From Zygnema cylindricum (taxonomy: Eukaryota; Streptophyta; Zygnematophyceae; Zygnematales; Zygnemataceae), in assembly GCA_037447655.1 (NCBI GenBank), contig JBBHKE010003482.1, positions 49,870-113,869 of the forward strand: a stretch of 64,000 nucleotides of DNA, read 5' to 3'. This document shows, one piece after another, positions 22,700 through 35,299 of this stretch (the first letter of the stretch is position 1; every line of letters starts with the position of its first letter). Under the pieces are notes generated by a model. That model did no database searches and was not told the origin of the DNA. It saw only the letters and a program-made list of their open reading frames with translations. The translations under genes were made by a program, and so were the position numbers.

Positions 22700-24765
22700 C
22701 AATGAGTAATCTCTCCCTCCTCACCTCGTGGCATCCTCTCCCCTCCCCCCACCCCCTTCATCTGTTATTCCTCTCTGTCTCTCTTGCTCTCACTGCAGCT
22801 CCCTTCAAACATTTTACCTAGGCTCCCCTTATCCCCTCTCGCTACTCCCTCCCTCCCTCCCTCTCTGCTTTAGTCCCCCCTGTGAAATTCCTCCCCCACA
22901 GCCCATCCCTTTTTGTCGGTATCCACCTATGAGAACATGCCAAGTGAATCAATCTCGAGTAATTTAATCTCTCTTCTCTTGTTTAGTTTGACCCTTCGGC
23001 TTTCATTCATTCACCAACCTGACTCGAGAATGAAAAAGTAAACAAATAAGGAGGGGGCACCCATATAGATTTCTTAAATTTCGGTCTTTTCTTTTAGAAG
23101 TTAAAGGCATTCATCAATTCAAATGAGTATATGGCATTAAGACTTCATTAAGAAAGAACAGTGGTAAACAATATGAGAACATGGAAAGAGAGATTAAAGG
23201 TAAAGTAGCAAGTGAAAAACGGAATAAGTGTGAAACGAACTAAAAAGGCAATTAAGTCGACAGAAACTAACAATAAAAGACATTAAAAGGAACAACAAGC
23301 ACAAAAACAACAACAAGATAGCATATGTAGAACGAAACTACGTGTATCGCTATTAATAACGATACACGGTGTACCTAACCAAACCCACTATTGCTAGACC
23401 ACTAACAGCAAACCCTTGTCGTTTCAATTTCGATATCAACGCTCCACGTTAACAGAATGTCGCGTAACCGTTAGATTCTCATATTTGACATAGACACGTG
23501 TGCGCTACAGTAGTTCCAAAGCGTAGCGAAACTTTCTAGTAGCGTCGCGAATACTAATTGTACATACGATTTCTTGGTTTTCGTCGCACCGCGGTAGTCC
23601 GTACGAAATAGTCTACGCTATATAAAATTCTCTTGAAATTTGTCGTAGTCCAATCTACACGTGGCATTTCAGACTTATTTTTGGGCGACGGCCTACCGTC
23701 GATTCAAATAAGCAGCTCCAAGTACGCATTTCAATTTCAGAAAGCAGTTCGCCGTTGAAATAGTGAGACATTCTAGTACTGTAGCGACGCACCGCAATAT
23801 CCGGTTCTTACGTCACACGTTGGCCGTCGATTCTATAACTACGTACGGATTGACATAAATGAAAGGTGAAGATCGTCCATTATCCTATATGACGACATTC
23901 TATAAATTTTAGACGTATAGTCGTGATTGGTCCCTCTGTACGGTTGGTACCACGAAAAAGACAGGAAGAGACCCGAAAAGTACGGATGCAAAGGACTTTG
24001 GTTTGACTCTTCGTACGGCGGAGACGAGGCCGGAATTCGGTTACAGAAAACAAAAAAAATATCCTCCGGCGATATTTTGTAATTCTTGGATAGAATTTAA
24101 AAATTTTTAATTTTGAAAATTCTGCCGTACTGTTGTTGTAGTAAAATTGAATATTCTGGTGAAAGATTCTTTACCTTTTTGCGCACCTGGACAAAATTTC
24201 GTTGAACATACGTGTCTCTTTGTGCGCAATTTCTGGAAAACGATCGATGTGAAAACGGAATTTCCTGAAATATTCCACGTCTAAAGGGGCGAAACAGAAA
24301 ATAATCGTGTCGAAATGGGACATAGAAATTCCGTCAGCCAATAATTAGCGGTAGGTACAGTATCTTTTGTTTGAATATTGACACGTCACACTCGATTCCT
24401 GGGTGGGATACCCTAAACCCGCGCGCCGCAAAAAAATGTGTCAACGTGTGAACTGCGATTTTTGAAGCATCAACTTCTCGTCCTTTGCTTACGTGGCGAG
24501 ACTAGATTTGCTTTGTGCCGATAGGAAATCTCTTCAATCTCCTAAACTTTTTAATATTATAGAATTAGTAGTTTGACTTGCAATCCTCGCATATTTCAGG
24601 AGTATTTCTGCGTTACCGCATGATTGCGTGGTACGTATTCGGTGTTGCTTAGGTGTAATGGCTATCACCTTTTCCGGATATAAAGATGTTTGCTGATTGC
24701 TAGTAGAAGTTTCCACTGCACTCTTGCTACCAGCCGTGCCGGTTGCTGAAAAAACTTCGCTCAGT
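22700..24765. other. Intergenic region 5' of the H+-PPase gene
   Basis: 22730-22910 is pyrimidine-rich. A retroelement 3'-tail remnant lies near 23135-23185 (CATTAAGAAAGAACAGTGGT, then AAACAATATGAGAACATGG). A GTATCGCTATTAATAACGATACACGGTGTAC palindrome-like piece near 23345-23375 resembles joined family ends. The rest is unremarkable and should include the H+-PPase promoter. Confidence 0.45.
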
Positions 24766-27700
24766 ATGGAGAGCTCCTTGTTGCAGCTGAGTTTGGGAGG
24801 ATGGGGCATTGCTCTCTTCATCCCTATTGCTGCTCTTATTGGAATCGCTTTCGCTATTTTCCAATACAGAATTGTGTCGCTTGTCAAGGTTGGAGGAAGC
24901 GGTGATGACAGTTACCAACTCATTGAAGATGGCGTGTCAGATACTGAGGTTGTCCAGAAAGTGGCTGATATTCAGAATGCCATTTCCGAAGGTGTGTGTC
25001 TTGCTGAAATTCGATGAAGTCATTTTTCTGTGAGGATGATATTGTTTTACGGTGAAGCTACAAATTGTTTAAGAATGAATTGGGAGGCCCTATTTTACTG
25101 GCTACTGTGCGAGACTACTCTCTAGCATGTAGCTTGGTCTTTTGAACAGTCGAAGAACTCGAAAATGTCAAATATTTTTGTTGCTCTTTTGTTTCTTGGT
25201 CGAGTTATCATTTAGTTTCAGCTGATTTCAGCTTATTTTGGTTTTTTTCTCCTCTACTCTTTGCAGGTGCTACCTCGTTTCTTATTACGGAATACAAGTA
25301 TTTGCTGGTGTTCATGGGAGGTTTCAGCGTCATCATTCTTGTGTTTCTTGGTTCCGTTGAAAATTTCAGCGCCAAATCGATGGGTGATGCTATCCTCAGC
25401 ACTGTTGCTTTCATCCTCGGTGCCTTGACTAGCACACTTTCCGGATACCTTGGAATGAAGATAGCAACCTGTAAGCTTTTCCTGTCAGTTTTGTTTGTCC
25501 TTTTTTGTCAGCGTCCATGCTGATGTCGTCACTGTTATGTTGAGCAACATTGGCTCATTTTTGTATAATGTAATTTTACCCTCGTGCTCCTTTTTTTTTG
25601 CCATCTATAACTTTTTCATTTCTGGTGTTATTATTGCTTATTTTTTTTCTGATATTGTCATTGATTTTGGTGTGTTGCGTCTTTACTCTTTTTCCAGTAG
25701 TGCTTCTTTTGCTGTTTTTTTGTAGCAGTCATCATTTATTTCCTATATACATGCTTAACTTCATTGTTATGCTCTGCTTGAATTTGCAGATGCAAATGCC
25801 CGTACAACGTTGGAGGCAAGAAAGGGAATTAGCCCTGCTTTTGTTGTGGCTTTCCGCTCTGGTGCTGTCATGGGCTTCCTTTTGTCAGCAAATGGACTGA
25901 TTGTCCTCTATTTCACAATTGTGCTCTTCAAACTCTATTATGGTGACAACTGGTCTGGATTGTATGAGGCCATTGCTGGTTATGGACTTGGCGGCAGTTC
26001 TGTGGCACTGTTTGGACGTGTTGGTGGTGGTATTTACACCAAGGCTGCTGATGTTGGCGCTGACTTGGTCGGAAAGGTGGAGCAAGGAATTCCAGAGGAT
26101 GATCCCCGTAACCCAGCTGTAAGTTTCTGTTCCCGGATGCTGCACTTGTTATTATATTAGTGTCAGGTGTATTCTCACAAACTTGAGAATATATGCTGTG
26201 TTATCTCAGTAATAATTTCATGTCATGTTTATTTACCTGATTACATTTTTGCAATTATAATGTGCAGTATTTGAAAGTTCTGAGAGAAAATGTCCTGCTG
26301 GTCAAATAGTTTTAATTACTTTTTTTGTTGTTGTTAATTTAACCTCACTGCCACGTATGTTTTGTACTGTGCAGGTTATTGCTGACAACGTCGGTGACAA
26401 TGTTGGAGACATCGCTGGAATGGGTTCGGACTTGTTCGGATCTTTTGCGGAAGCTACATGTGCTGCCCTTGTCATTTCATCCCTGTCCTCATTCGGCGAG
26501 ACTCACAACTTTGCGGCCATGTCCTATCCTCTTCTTATCAGTGCCTCTGGCATTATCGTGTGCCTCATCACTACGTTTTTTGCCACTGATATTCTGAAGG
26601 TTAATGAGAAGAAGGATATTGAGCCCGCTTTGAAGAATCAGTTGATCATTTCAACTCTTATCATGACACCTGTTATTCTTATTATATCCTTGGTGGCTCT
26701 TCCTAGCGAGTTCACCATCACTGTGGTTGGTCATGTTCCAAAGGTGGTCAAGAACTGGTGAGGCTGCTATTTCTTTCTTCCCTTTTTTCTTTCTTCATTT
26801 TCAACCTCTTTGGATCTTTGTGACATATTTTGTGACTCACTAATTTTTTAAATGCCGAGTGTAAGCATTGTTATTATATGCATCGCATATCTATTGTATG
26901 TATTATTTTTCACTTTTAAATTGGGTTGTTGTGCATGTTCCTGCAGGCACCTTTTCTTTGCCGTTGCATCTGGTCTTTGGGCTGGATTGATCATCGGATA
27001 TGTGACCGAGTACTTCACCAGCAATGCCTACACGTAAGACTCTATGATGTGCCCAAGAAAAGCTTTGAATACGCTGTGTTTTGCACATATTTTCCTGTTC
27101 AACCAAGTTTTTCTTCATACGATGTTTATGATTTGCATGTTAAGAGTGTTGCCGAATCCCCAGGTGGTTTCTGAGCATTAAATCTCATCTTAATGTCGTT
27201 GCCAGATCAGAACATTTGTTTCTTCTGAGCAGCTCACTATGTTTTCCGACAGGCCAATTGTTATTCTGACAACTGTCTGCTGATTTGTGGCTGGTTCCTT
27301 GCAGACCTGTCCAGGATGTTGCTGATTCATGTAAAACGGGAGCAGCTACAAACATCATTTTTGGACTTGCCCTTGGATACAAATCCGTGATTATTCCTGT
27401 ATTTGCTATCGCGGGTGCCATTTACCTCAGCTTTAGCTTGGCTGCTATGTACGGAATTGCTGTGGCTGCCCTTGGTATGCTGAGCACTTTGGCCACTGGT
27501 TTGGCAATTGATGCCTACGGTCCCATCAGTGACAATGCCGGTGGTATTGCCGAGATGGCTGGTATGGGTGAGGAGATTCGTGAGCGAACTGATGCCCTTG
27601 ACGCAGCTGGAAACACAACTGCAGCTATTGGAAAGGTATAGTTTTTCAGTCTTGACACATTTGACAAGTTTTGATGTTGTTGATAAGGCTTGTTGTGATG

Positions 27701-28671
27701 GCCAAGAGTTAACTTTGTCAGCCTACATTGCAATATGAACTAACTTCCGATGAAATCTCTTTTTGTACAGGGTTTCGCTATTGGATCAGCAGCATTGGTT
27801 TCTCTCGCTCTTTTTGGTGCCTATGTCAGCCGTGCTGGGATTGCTACCGTTAATGTTATCGAGCCAGAGGTATGCAAAGCGGAAACACAAGTTTTGCTCA
27901 TCTTAATTATCTCTAAAATTCCGTTTGCCCTGACATATTATTAAGCTCTACTTTGGCTTCTTGTAAGTAGTTGAGCTGGCAAGTCTATTGGCTTCATTTC
28001 ACAGACACTATGTGATTAATGCCCTGATGATTATCTTTTGACGGAGCAATTTCTTTCAATTTCTGGTACAGGCCTTTGTCGGACTTCTTGTCGGTGCCAT
28101 GCTTCCCTATTGGTTTTCCGCAATGACAATGAAGAGTGTCGGAAAGGCAGCCTTGGCCATGGTTGAGGAAGTGCGAATGCAGTTCAGGAACAACCCTGGC
28201 CTTATGGACGGAACAGTCAAACCTGACTACAAGAGCTGTGTTGAAATCTCAACCAAGGCCTCTCTCCAGGAGATGATTGCACCTGGAGCTCTTGTCATGT
28301 TGAGCCCTGTCATTGCCGGATTCTTCTTTGGCGTCACTACATTGGCTGGTCTCCTTGCTGGTGCCTTAGTTTCTGGTGTACAAATTGCCATTTCTGCTTC
28401 CAACACTGGTGGAGCTTGGGACAATGCTAAGAAATTTATCGAGGCTGGAAACACGGAGAAAGCTCGTGAACTTGGTCCTAAAGGATCTGATGCTCACAAG
28501 GCAGCTGTTATTGGTGACACCGTGGGAGATCCCCTGAAGGACACTTCCGGCCCATCTCTAAACATCCTCATCAAGTTGATGGCGGTCGAGTCTCTTGTGT
28601 TTGCTCCATTTTTCGCTGCCCACGGAGGATTCGCCTACTGGTTAATCACCTACATTTCTAAACTGTTTTAA
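24766..28671 (+). CDS. Type I (K+-dependent) membrane H+-translocating pyrophosphatase
   Basis: Eight exons: 24766-24991, 25267-25470, 25790-26118, 26375-26757, 26947-27033, 27305-27635, 27771-27869, 28072-28671 (TAA); 752 residues, matching the family length (~760). It hydrolyses PPi and pumps H+ into the vacuole. Key blocks: [20 protein letters not shown] followed by K-V-E (PPi/Mg site), [69 protein letters not shown]. The alanine in GNTTAAIG (rather than lysine) is the signature of the K+-dependent type I enzymes. Roughly 16 membrane helices are expected. Start at the first ATG ([12 protein letters not shown]); an in-frame stop-free stretch runs further up but has no ATG. Introns are short and clean, unlike those of neighbouring genes. 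Confidence 0.97.
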
Positions 28672-30423
28672 GGAGAGCTAGTAAAACTAGCTTGTAATTG
28701 AGTGTTAAACATGTTTTTTTACGGTTTCAATAGTCGGTTTTGTTTCCGTGTTTTGTAACGTGGAGAGAGTGTATACGGTACACAATTTGGACGGAAGTGT
28801 AATTGGCATTTGAATTGCTTCATTTAGCTCTTTAATGTCAAAAGAAAGTTGTCTTCTTCTTCAATGTGGAATAATAGGCGAATGTAGTTCAAGTTTTGGC
28901 TTAGTCTTCTGATAGTCATGTAGATTTTTTTTCCCTGTCCATTTCATTTCTATTGTGACTCAATCAAGGTTTATTTAGCAATTGCCATTTGTATCTCGCG
29001 CGGACCAATCAAAATGACATTTTTGAGATGACTATGAGGCTTTTACTGATGGACTGTCTTCGTTTCTGGATATCGAGTTTATCTTTGAGTAATGTTTAAA
29101 GAAAGTTTTCCTTGACCAGCCGATACTTTTTTCTTAATAGACACCTTTTTTTTTATCAGAGCCTCTCTTCTTGAATTACACTTCTAATCGTTACTAGTGT
29201 TTTTGCCCCGCTCAGAACATCGTTTTTTTCATGCACATTTGTTGGGTTGTCAATCAGAGAACAAATAGGAAGGTGAGAAACCTGCCTTCCAATAGCAACT
29301 GTCGGATTGACAATCTGATACGTGTGCATGAAGAAAATATATTGAAGTGGCTAAAAAAAACTTCAACACTAATAATGATTAGTGGTGTAGTTGTCCTCTA
29401 CACATGATTGCTCTATCTGCCGGGGTTCGAGGATTTTTTTCTGGAAGGTTTTGAAAATAGGTGACTGAATCAGTAAATTTAACTGACTTTGGTGCAACAT
29501 GACAAATATTCATCGTAATATCTGGAGGAGTTTTGGATTAAAACAGATTTTCACCAGATTTGTTTTAACTATCTTCTTCATCAACTGTTTCTCATAATTC
29601 ATTCAGTCACAAGACCCAACCGCTTCCTAAGAAGACCAAGAGTTTTCATGTAACATTTTTTCTTTTTTTCCTTTTGTTTTCACTTTTGATGGAAATTCTT
29701 CCTGCCTCCCTTCAGTACTAGGTATATAAAGAAGATAGACGATTTTAATATATAGAGTGAATGTTTGGATAACAAAATGCACAAACAAGATAACTCTTCA
29801 TATTTATTACCGATCTGTCAATAGACACTCTGACTGGAATTATGACATTTAAACCTTGTGTCAACTTTGGCTTCGCCCTTTTGCAGTCTCTCATTTCAAG
29901 ATATCCCTTTCATGTTCCTTTCATGTTCCTGGCACATAACCATTTTTGGTCCAATAGGGGGAGACCATTTACCTCAATCCTGGAAATAGCAATGCTGCAT
30001 TACAAGTTTTCACAGTAAATTTTTACAGTATCTCAAAAAACACGCATTAGTAGTCTTCACAGTAAATGTTTTGGTATCTCAAAAAATGACCAGAAGGAAG
30101 ATGCCCATATATTTACTCCAGAAGGAGTGATTTATCATCGTGTGTATGAAAGCTTACCATCTCTCTATTTAGATGGCAAGCCTAGTTGTTTTGAAGAAAT
30201 GCAGTCTTAAGTCTACAAATTGTTGACCTTCCAAAATGCCAAGGCATCGTGCCACTTTTATACAAAGTACGAAAAAAAGATTACTACTCACCAAATATAA
30301 GTTAATCAACTAAGGGAATTTGGAGTTTAACACTAGATGAGTAGAGAACCATGTGGTTGTGTAACCAATTATTACACAGGATAAATTAAAAAGCACGATT
30401 ATTACAGAATTTAATAAATAATC
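28672..30423. other. 3' flank of H+-PPase and intergenic DNA
   Basis: AT-rich. It contains one family A MITE (29178-29389). Otherwise I see no coding exon or RNA gene. Confidence 0.45.
29178..29389. mobile_element. Family A MITE
   Basis: Left end TACACTTCTAATCGTTACTA and right end TAATGATTAGTGGTGTA form imperfect inverted repeats and are bounded by TA. Interior: GCACATTTGTTGGGTTGTCA, CCTGCCTTCCAATAGC and GATACGTGTGCATGAAGAAA match other family A copies. Confidence 0.7.
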
Positions 30424-31446
30424 CGAGGGCGGATTTTCTGTTCGTCGGGAGGTTTCCCACGTTATTCCTTCGCGTCGAGTCGACATTGTATTACTCGGTG
30501 GTGCGCATCGCATATTCGGTGACGTTGTTTTGGCTAACCCTACCTCGGGTATAGTCGTCAGTCAAGCATCTCGACATGTTGGTGTGACCGCCCGTGACGC
30601 AGCTAGGAAGGAGCGTAAGTATTCCCATCGCTATGGATGCTATGGATGGCTTCGTTTCGATGGCGGTCAAGATATTTGGTTCTTTGGATATAAAAGGGCT
30701 GACTTTATTAAAAAGCGCGATGGTAAACTATCTGAGTCCATGGGAACAAAAGGAAGTAGCACGGCAAAACTGAAAAACTACATGTCGGGGGAAGAAACAA
30801 AATCGATAAGCAAGGCAAAAGCAACGAAAATACGAAAAGATTGCAAGTAAACGGAAAACACCCAAAGAAACAAAAAACAACAAATGAAACATCAAAGGAA
30901 AAAGGTAGCACCTATCAACAAAACCCAAAGCAACCACGTAAGTCCCCGACTTAATGTGGCTTCGGACAAGTTTCTCCGCGCTTGTGGCCGGCGCTCGTTC
31001 GATCGTCGAGGACTTAGGAGCCCTCTTGCTTCGGTCCTCACTTCTTTTTATCGTCAACGTTTATCTGTGGCTTTACAACGAGTGCAAGCTTCTAACCTCC
31101 TTCGATCGCCTATTGCAGTTATGGATCGTCAACGTGTTCCGGAACTCCCTCCTCGTGCTCCTCCGGGATTCGGGGACTTATGTGGTTGCTTTTGGTAGAT
31201 TTTTAGTTATGTTGGGGTTTGGTTGAGTCATTTTGGAACTTTCCTTAGCTGTTTCGTTTGGTGGTTTTTGCTTCTTTGGGTAATTACAGTTTACCTGCCG
31301 TCATTTCGTTGCTTTTGGATTGCTTATCCTTTTTGTTTTATTCCCCCCACATGTAGTCTTCAGTTTTAGCATTGCTACCTCCTTTTGTTCCCATGGACTC
31401 AGATGGTTTACCATCGCGCTTTTTAATAAAGTCGGTCCCTTCTATA
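30424..31446 (+). pseudogene. Non-LTR retroelement relic (3' coding part and tail)
   Basis: Similar to the minus-strand relic at 32835-34160. Recognisable pieces are RRVDIVLLGGAHR-like sequence (with frame changes), NPTSGIVVSQASRHVGVTAR, then DKFLRACGRRSFDRRGL and PPRAPPGFGDLCGCF. The R-x-D-x-x-L region follows the pattern of the restriction-like endonuclease domain at the C-terminus of some non-LTR elements. It is broken by a frameshift near 30615 and by an inserted inverted copy of its own 3' tail (30698-30950). Its own tail ends near 31430 with TTTTTAATAAAGTC. Confidence 0.65.
30698..30950 (-). mobile_element. Inverted 3'-tail copy nested in the retroelement
   Basis: Nearly the reverse complement of 31168-31433: AAAAAGCGCGATGGTAAACT here corresponds to the inverse of GGTTTACCATCGCGCTTTTT there, and CAACCACGTAAGTCCCCGA here matches the inverse of TCGGGGACTTATGTGGTTG. 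It interrupts the coding relic between its FG-S/C-L and DKFLRACG parts. The simplest reading is a 5'-truncated minus-oriented insertion into an older copy. Confidence 0.7.
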
Positions 31447-31713
31447 AATAAAGAGAAATAGTTAAAAATATATACGAAAGTCTCTGAATATCTTAGCATT
31501 TCTCAAGAGAATATCTGAAAGACAAAGATTTGCAAAAACTAAAACATACATCCAGTTGTGTTCTAAACACAGAGATCCTGAGAACATTGAAACCATCCAG
31601 ACACAGTTTTGACTGCATTATCAATAATCGTCACAATATCATATTTTATTGTCATTTATCTCAACTTTTGATACTCTCTGGCATTCTTCCCTTCCATTTT
31701 GCCTTAATAACAT

Positions 31714-31845
31714 ACCTCCCATGTATTTTGATGGTTTACCATTTTGCTTTTTTTTATTAAAGTTTGTCATACTATTTTAAGTCAGAGTCGTTATTAAGAA
31801 AACACAGCAGTAAACCATTTGAGTACATGGCACAAAAAAAAAAAA
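31714..31845. repeat. Two facing retroelement 3'-tail remnants
   Basis: TTTTGATGGTTTACCATTTT (+) followed ~60 bp later by AGTAAACCATTTGAGTACATGG (inverse orientation). Both are diverged versions of the tail containing the palindrome GATGGTTTACCATC. Confidence 0.6.
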
Positions 31846-32341
31846 AAAGAAAAAAACGAGACAAAAAAACCGGCCGCGGGAAAGAAAAACCCACTGCATT
31901 TGTACGTTCATTGTGTTTTGTTTTTATGGGTTTTATTACAGTTCAATATTGTTTTTAAATTCCTCGAGTTAATTGCTTCATATTTTCAAACAAACTTTGT
32001 AAGATATATCGCCCAGAACCAATATCACATGTATTTTTTCGTTTTTTTCTTTTTGTATTTGGTTAATGTCTTAAAAGTAAAAAGTATTTGAAAGCATTTG
32101 GTCACTTAAAAGTTTCAATATTTTTTTCGTATAACCAAACAGCAGAAGCACAATTATAGTAAGCATCGATCATTTATCATTTCAAAAAAAAAAAAAACAA
32201 GAAAAAAGGAAAAGAGGAAGTCTTTTGAAAAAAAAAAATACAGATTGTCGACAAAATATCCAAGAAAAAAGGAGAAGGAAAAAAAAAAAAAAAAAAAAAC
32301 TTCCCAACTGTCAAGGTACACTATATATGACACGAAACTCG

Positions 32342-32351
32342 NNNNNNNNNN
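32342..32351. other. Assembly gap (10 N)
   Basis: Ten unknown bases, so the true gap length is uncertain. It lies between the two retroelement relics in A-rich DNA. Confidence 0.99.
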
Positions 32352-32834
32352 AACAACTATCCACAATCGAGAAAGGAAAATACAAAGCAAACAACAAAAA
32401 ACGAAGAAACCCACAAAAAGCAAATGACCGGTAAAAAAGCATAAAAACAACGAAAATGGAACGAATAGCAAAAACAAAGAAGGTGGCTGTACATCAAAAA
32501 GTCAAAAACGACACGGTGAAGGAAAAAAAGGGTACTTAACTCTACAAAATGGTAGCGCGAAAAATTAATGCAGTCGGTAAAATGATAATCAATATCATAT
32601 GCACAAAGCTAATCTCACCAAGGTGCATACAACTCCTAGGTTAGAAATTTAGCAGTTTCTATTTTTGTTTTGAAATACAAATTCAAATTGCAAAAGTACA
32701 CGTACATAATACGCAAGTACAGATTTTGAAATAAAATGGGTCGTCTTCAAAATCTTTGACGATTTAAAGATTGGATCCTCAACATACGTGGAACCACTCT
32801 AATCGAAACACGTATACTATAACTAATAGTAAAA

Positions 32835-34160
32835 TGGCTGACGTAATTAAAAAGCGCGATGGTAAAACATCTCAATTCATGGGAAAAAAAGGAAGTGGCA
32901 CAGCAAAAACTGAAAAACTACATGTCGGTGGAAGAAACAAAAACGATAAGCAAGGTAAAAGCAACAAAAATACGAAAAAATGGCCAGTAAACGAAAAACA
33001 CCCAAAGAAGCAAAAAACAACAAACGAAACATAAAAGGAAAGAGCTAACACCTATCAACAAAACCCCAACATAACTAAAAAACTACACAAAGCAACCACG
33101 TAAGTCCTCAAACCTCGGAAGAGCACGAGGAGGGAGTTTCAGGACACGTCGATGATCCATAGCCGCAATGGACGATCCAAGGAGGATAAAAGCTTGCACT
33201 CGTTGTATGGCCACCGATAAACGTTGACGGTAAAAAGAAGTAAGTACTGAAACAGAAAGGCTCACGAGTCCCCTCCGCTCGAACGAACGCTTACCAAAAG
33301 AACAGAGGAACTCGTCCAAAGCCGCACCCAAACAACCAAATATCTCGACCGCCATCGGAATGAAACCATCTATAGCATCGCGATGGGCATAATCACGCTC
33401 CTACCTCCTAGCCGCGTCACGTGCGGCCACACCCATATGTCGAGCTGCCTGACTGACAATTGTATCAGAGGTAGGGCTCGCTAAAACAACGCCACCAAAT
33501 GCACGAGGCGCACCATCAAGTAATACAAGGTCAATCCGACGGGAAGGAATAATGTGGGAAACTTCCCGGCGGATAGAATATCCCCCCTCATAAGCGATAG
33601 TAGCAATGGTGTCTCGAATCGTGTCGTGCGCTTGAATCAACTTGCCCCCGTGGGAGCAACGAAGCAAATGAACGTCGTCGGGCTCAACAACATGGTCACA
33701 TGAGCAAACAAGAGAGCCAAGCAAAGGTGGGTGAGGGAGGCAAAGCTAAAACCTAAAAGCCGTGGTGAAATGAGTCGGGGTGAATCGGAGGGTAGATAAG
33801 ATAGGAATAGCCAATATCCAAGCTCCGCAACCATGTCTGCCATAGGAAAGAAAGCCTGCACGCGAAGAATCACAAAAGAAGCGCCTCGAGAAGCTCGGAC
33901 TTAATAGCGGCGACAACCTTATCAGAAATAGATTCCTAAACACGTGCAAACTGATGTCGAAACAAGAATGGAAAGAACTGGCATATCCGCGATAACAGCA
34001 AGAGTAAGAGAACGAGATGCATCGATAAGGGACCAACCGAAGGCGAGCACACCGTCGGAAACTTGGGGTACAACGGTAGCAAGAATAGGAGTGTCCCAAG
34101 CCAAAAAACGAGAGACAATAGTGGAGACAACAAGGCACCAACTTCCCAAATAGGCAACGG
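32835..34160 (-). pseudogene. Non-LTR retroelement relic with zinc-finger/endonuclease-like C-terminus
   Basis: Read on the minus strand: a hydrophobic segment (VVSTIVSRFLAWDTPILATV, VSDGVLAFGWSLIDASRS), then CSCDHVVEPDDVHLLRC with HGG (a C-x-C...H...C knuckle), then an R-R-I-D-L-V-L-L-D core (the PD-(D/E)xK-like endonuclease pattern), SQAARHMGVAARDAARR, a stop, then MAVEIFGCLGAALDEFLCSF, PPRALPRFEDLRGCF and an untranslated tail with the GATGG...CATC motif. The C-x-C...H...C plus R-x-D arrangement is typical of the C-terminal region of non-LTR elements with restriction-like endonucleases. Several frameshifts and a stop make it inactive. The reverse transcriptase core was not found. Confidence 0.65.
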
Positions 34161-34567
34161 GAACAACACTTATGGGAATTGATCATGGCAGTGATTATTT
34201 TGTTTGCGCACAGTCACTTACGTCATTTTGTGAAAGATTGTACGTTTAAAGTACACAATGGTACAAGTAAATTGCCGTTGAGTATAAATTTGAGGGTCAA
34301 TCGTTTCGACAGCTTTGACTATCAGAATATTGTTACAACCACTTACAATTATGATGCGCTTGTGAACGTCGATAGTCATAATAAAATTAGCAATTCACAC
34401 GGTCAGCAAAGGTTTACGGTAACAAAATTGTGACAACCACATGTAAATAATAGTGTTGCACACAGTCACTTTTTGTCTTTAAGTGAGCTCCACGGTGAGA
34501 GCACATGTTGGATTTTAACTTACCCGCAAAATTGAAATTTAATTGTCTAAGCGTTATATTGAACTTA

Positions 34568-35299
34568 GGGTGACGTTCCATCATACGAAAAGTGGGGTAG
34601 TTTACAAAATTCCACGACTATATGTACCAAGCCGTACCGCTTATTTTGTTTTTATACAAAACATAACATTACAGAGAATCTTGCCAATACTCTCTAAAGG
34701 TCTTGAAGGTAATTATGACCGTCGGATGTTCATCCGCGAGGCCTTTGCTTCATTTTTCTCTGTAACTGTCAACGTACCCCAAGGAGGTGGGTTGGTAGAT
34801 ACAAAAAAAAATTAATCGTGACACGCTGGATAATTAAGCTACGTGTCATGATGGAGAACCAACAAAAATTGACGAAATTTGCACATGACACGCGCTTTCA
34901 AAAATACAACCGAAAATAAAAATGTAATTTCGTAACTCTCCCTCGTCACTCTATTTTCAGTACCTTTGTTTGTCACACTATTTCTGTCAAAAGACTGTCA
35001 TTATGTTCGGGAACAAGAACCCTAAAAAATGCGCTGGCGTAGAACCCTGGCGTCCGCAAAAAGTATAACAACTGTCGTATGATGATTTCGTACGTAGGTA
35101 CATGGTACGCAAGAGAAGATTTGATGTAAACTTTGTCAGTGCTAAAAATCTTAAGGATATTCAATATTGGATTGTAGCTTACGTGGTGCGAATCAATTTT
35201 GAACACTTGGTTTACAGACTCTTAGTGATAGAACATCGACTCAAACAACCTGGTAGAGTTGGCCGTACGATTACAAAAACGTTTGATGGAACGTCACCC
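34568..35299. mobile_element. PIF/Harbinger-like non-autonomous transposon, 732 bp
   Basis: Terminal inverted repeats GGGTGACGTTCCATCA (left) and TGATGGAACGTCACCC (right) are perfect over 16 bp, flanked on both sides by TTA. The opposite arm of the host inverted repeat has the same flanking sequence (GAACTTA then ACGCAAATTG) with no insert, which serves as the empty site. TTA/TAA duplications are characteristic of the PIF/Harbinger superfamily. No transposase frame. Confidence 0.85.

Noticed and set aside
30698-31433. Twin-priming inversion as the cause of the inverted retroelement tail
   Set aside because: Twin priming inverts but does not duplicate sequence; here the tail is present twice, so a nested opposite-orientation insertion is simpler.
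31764-32477. Lys-rich and Phe-rich frames around the N gap
   Set aside because: Simple A-rich composition and a frame that runs through unknown bases.
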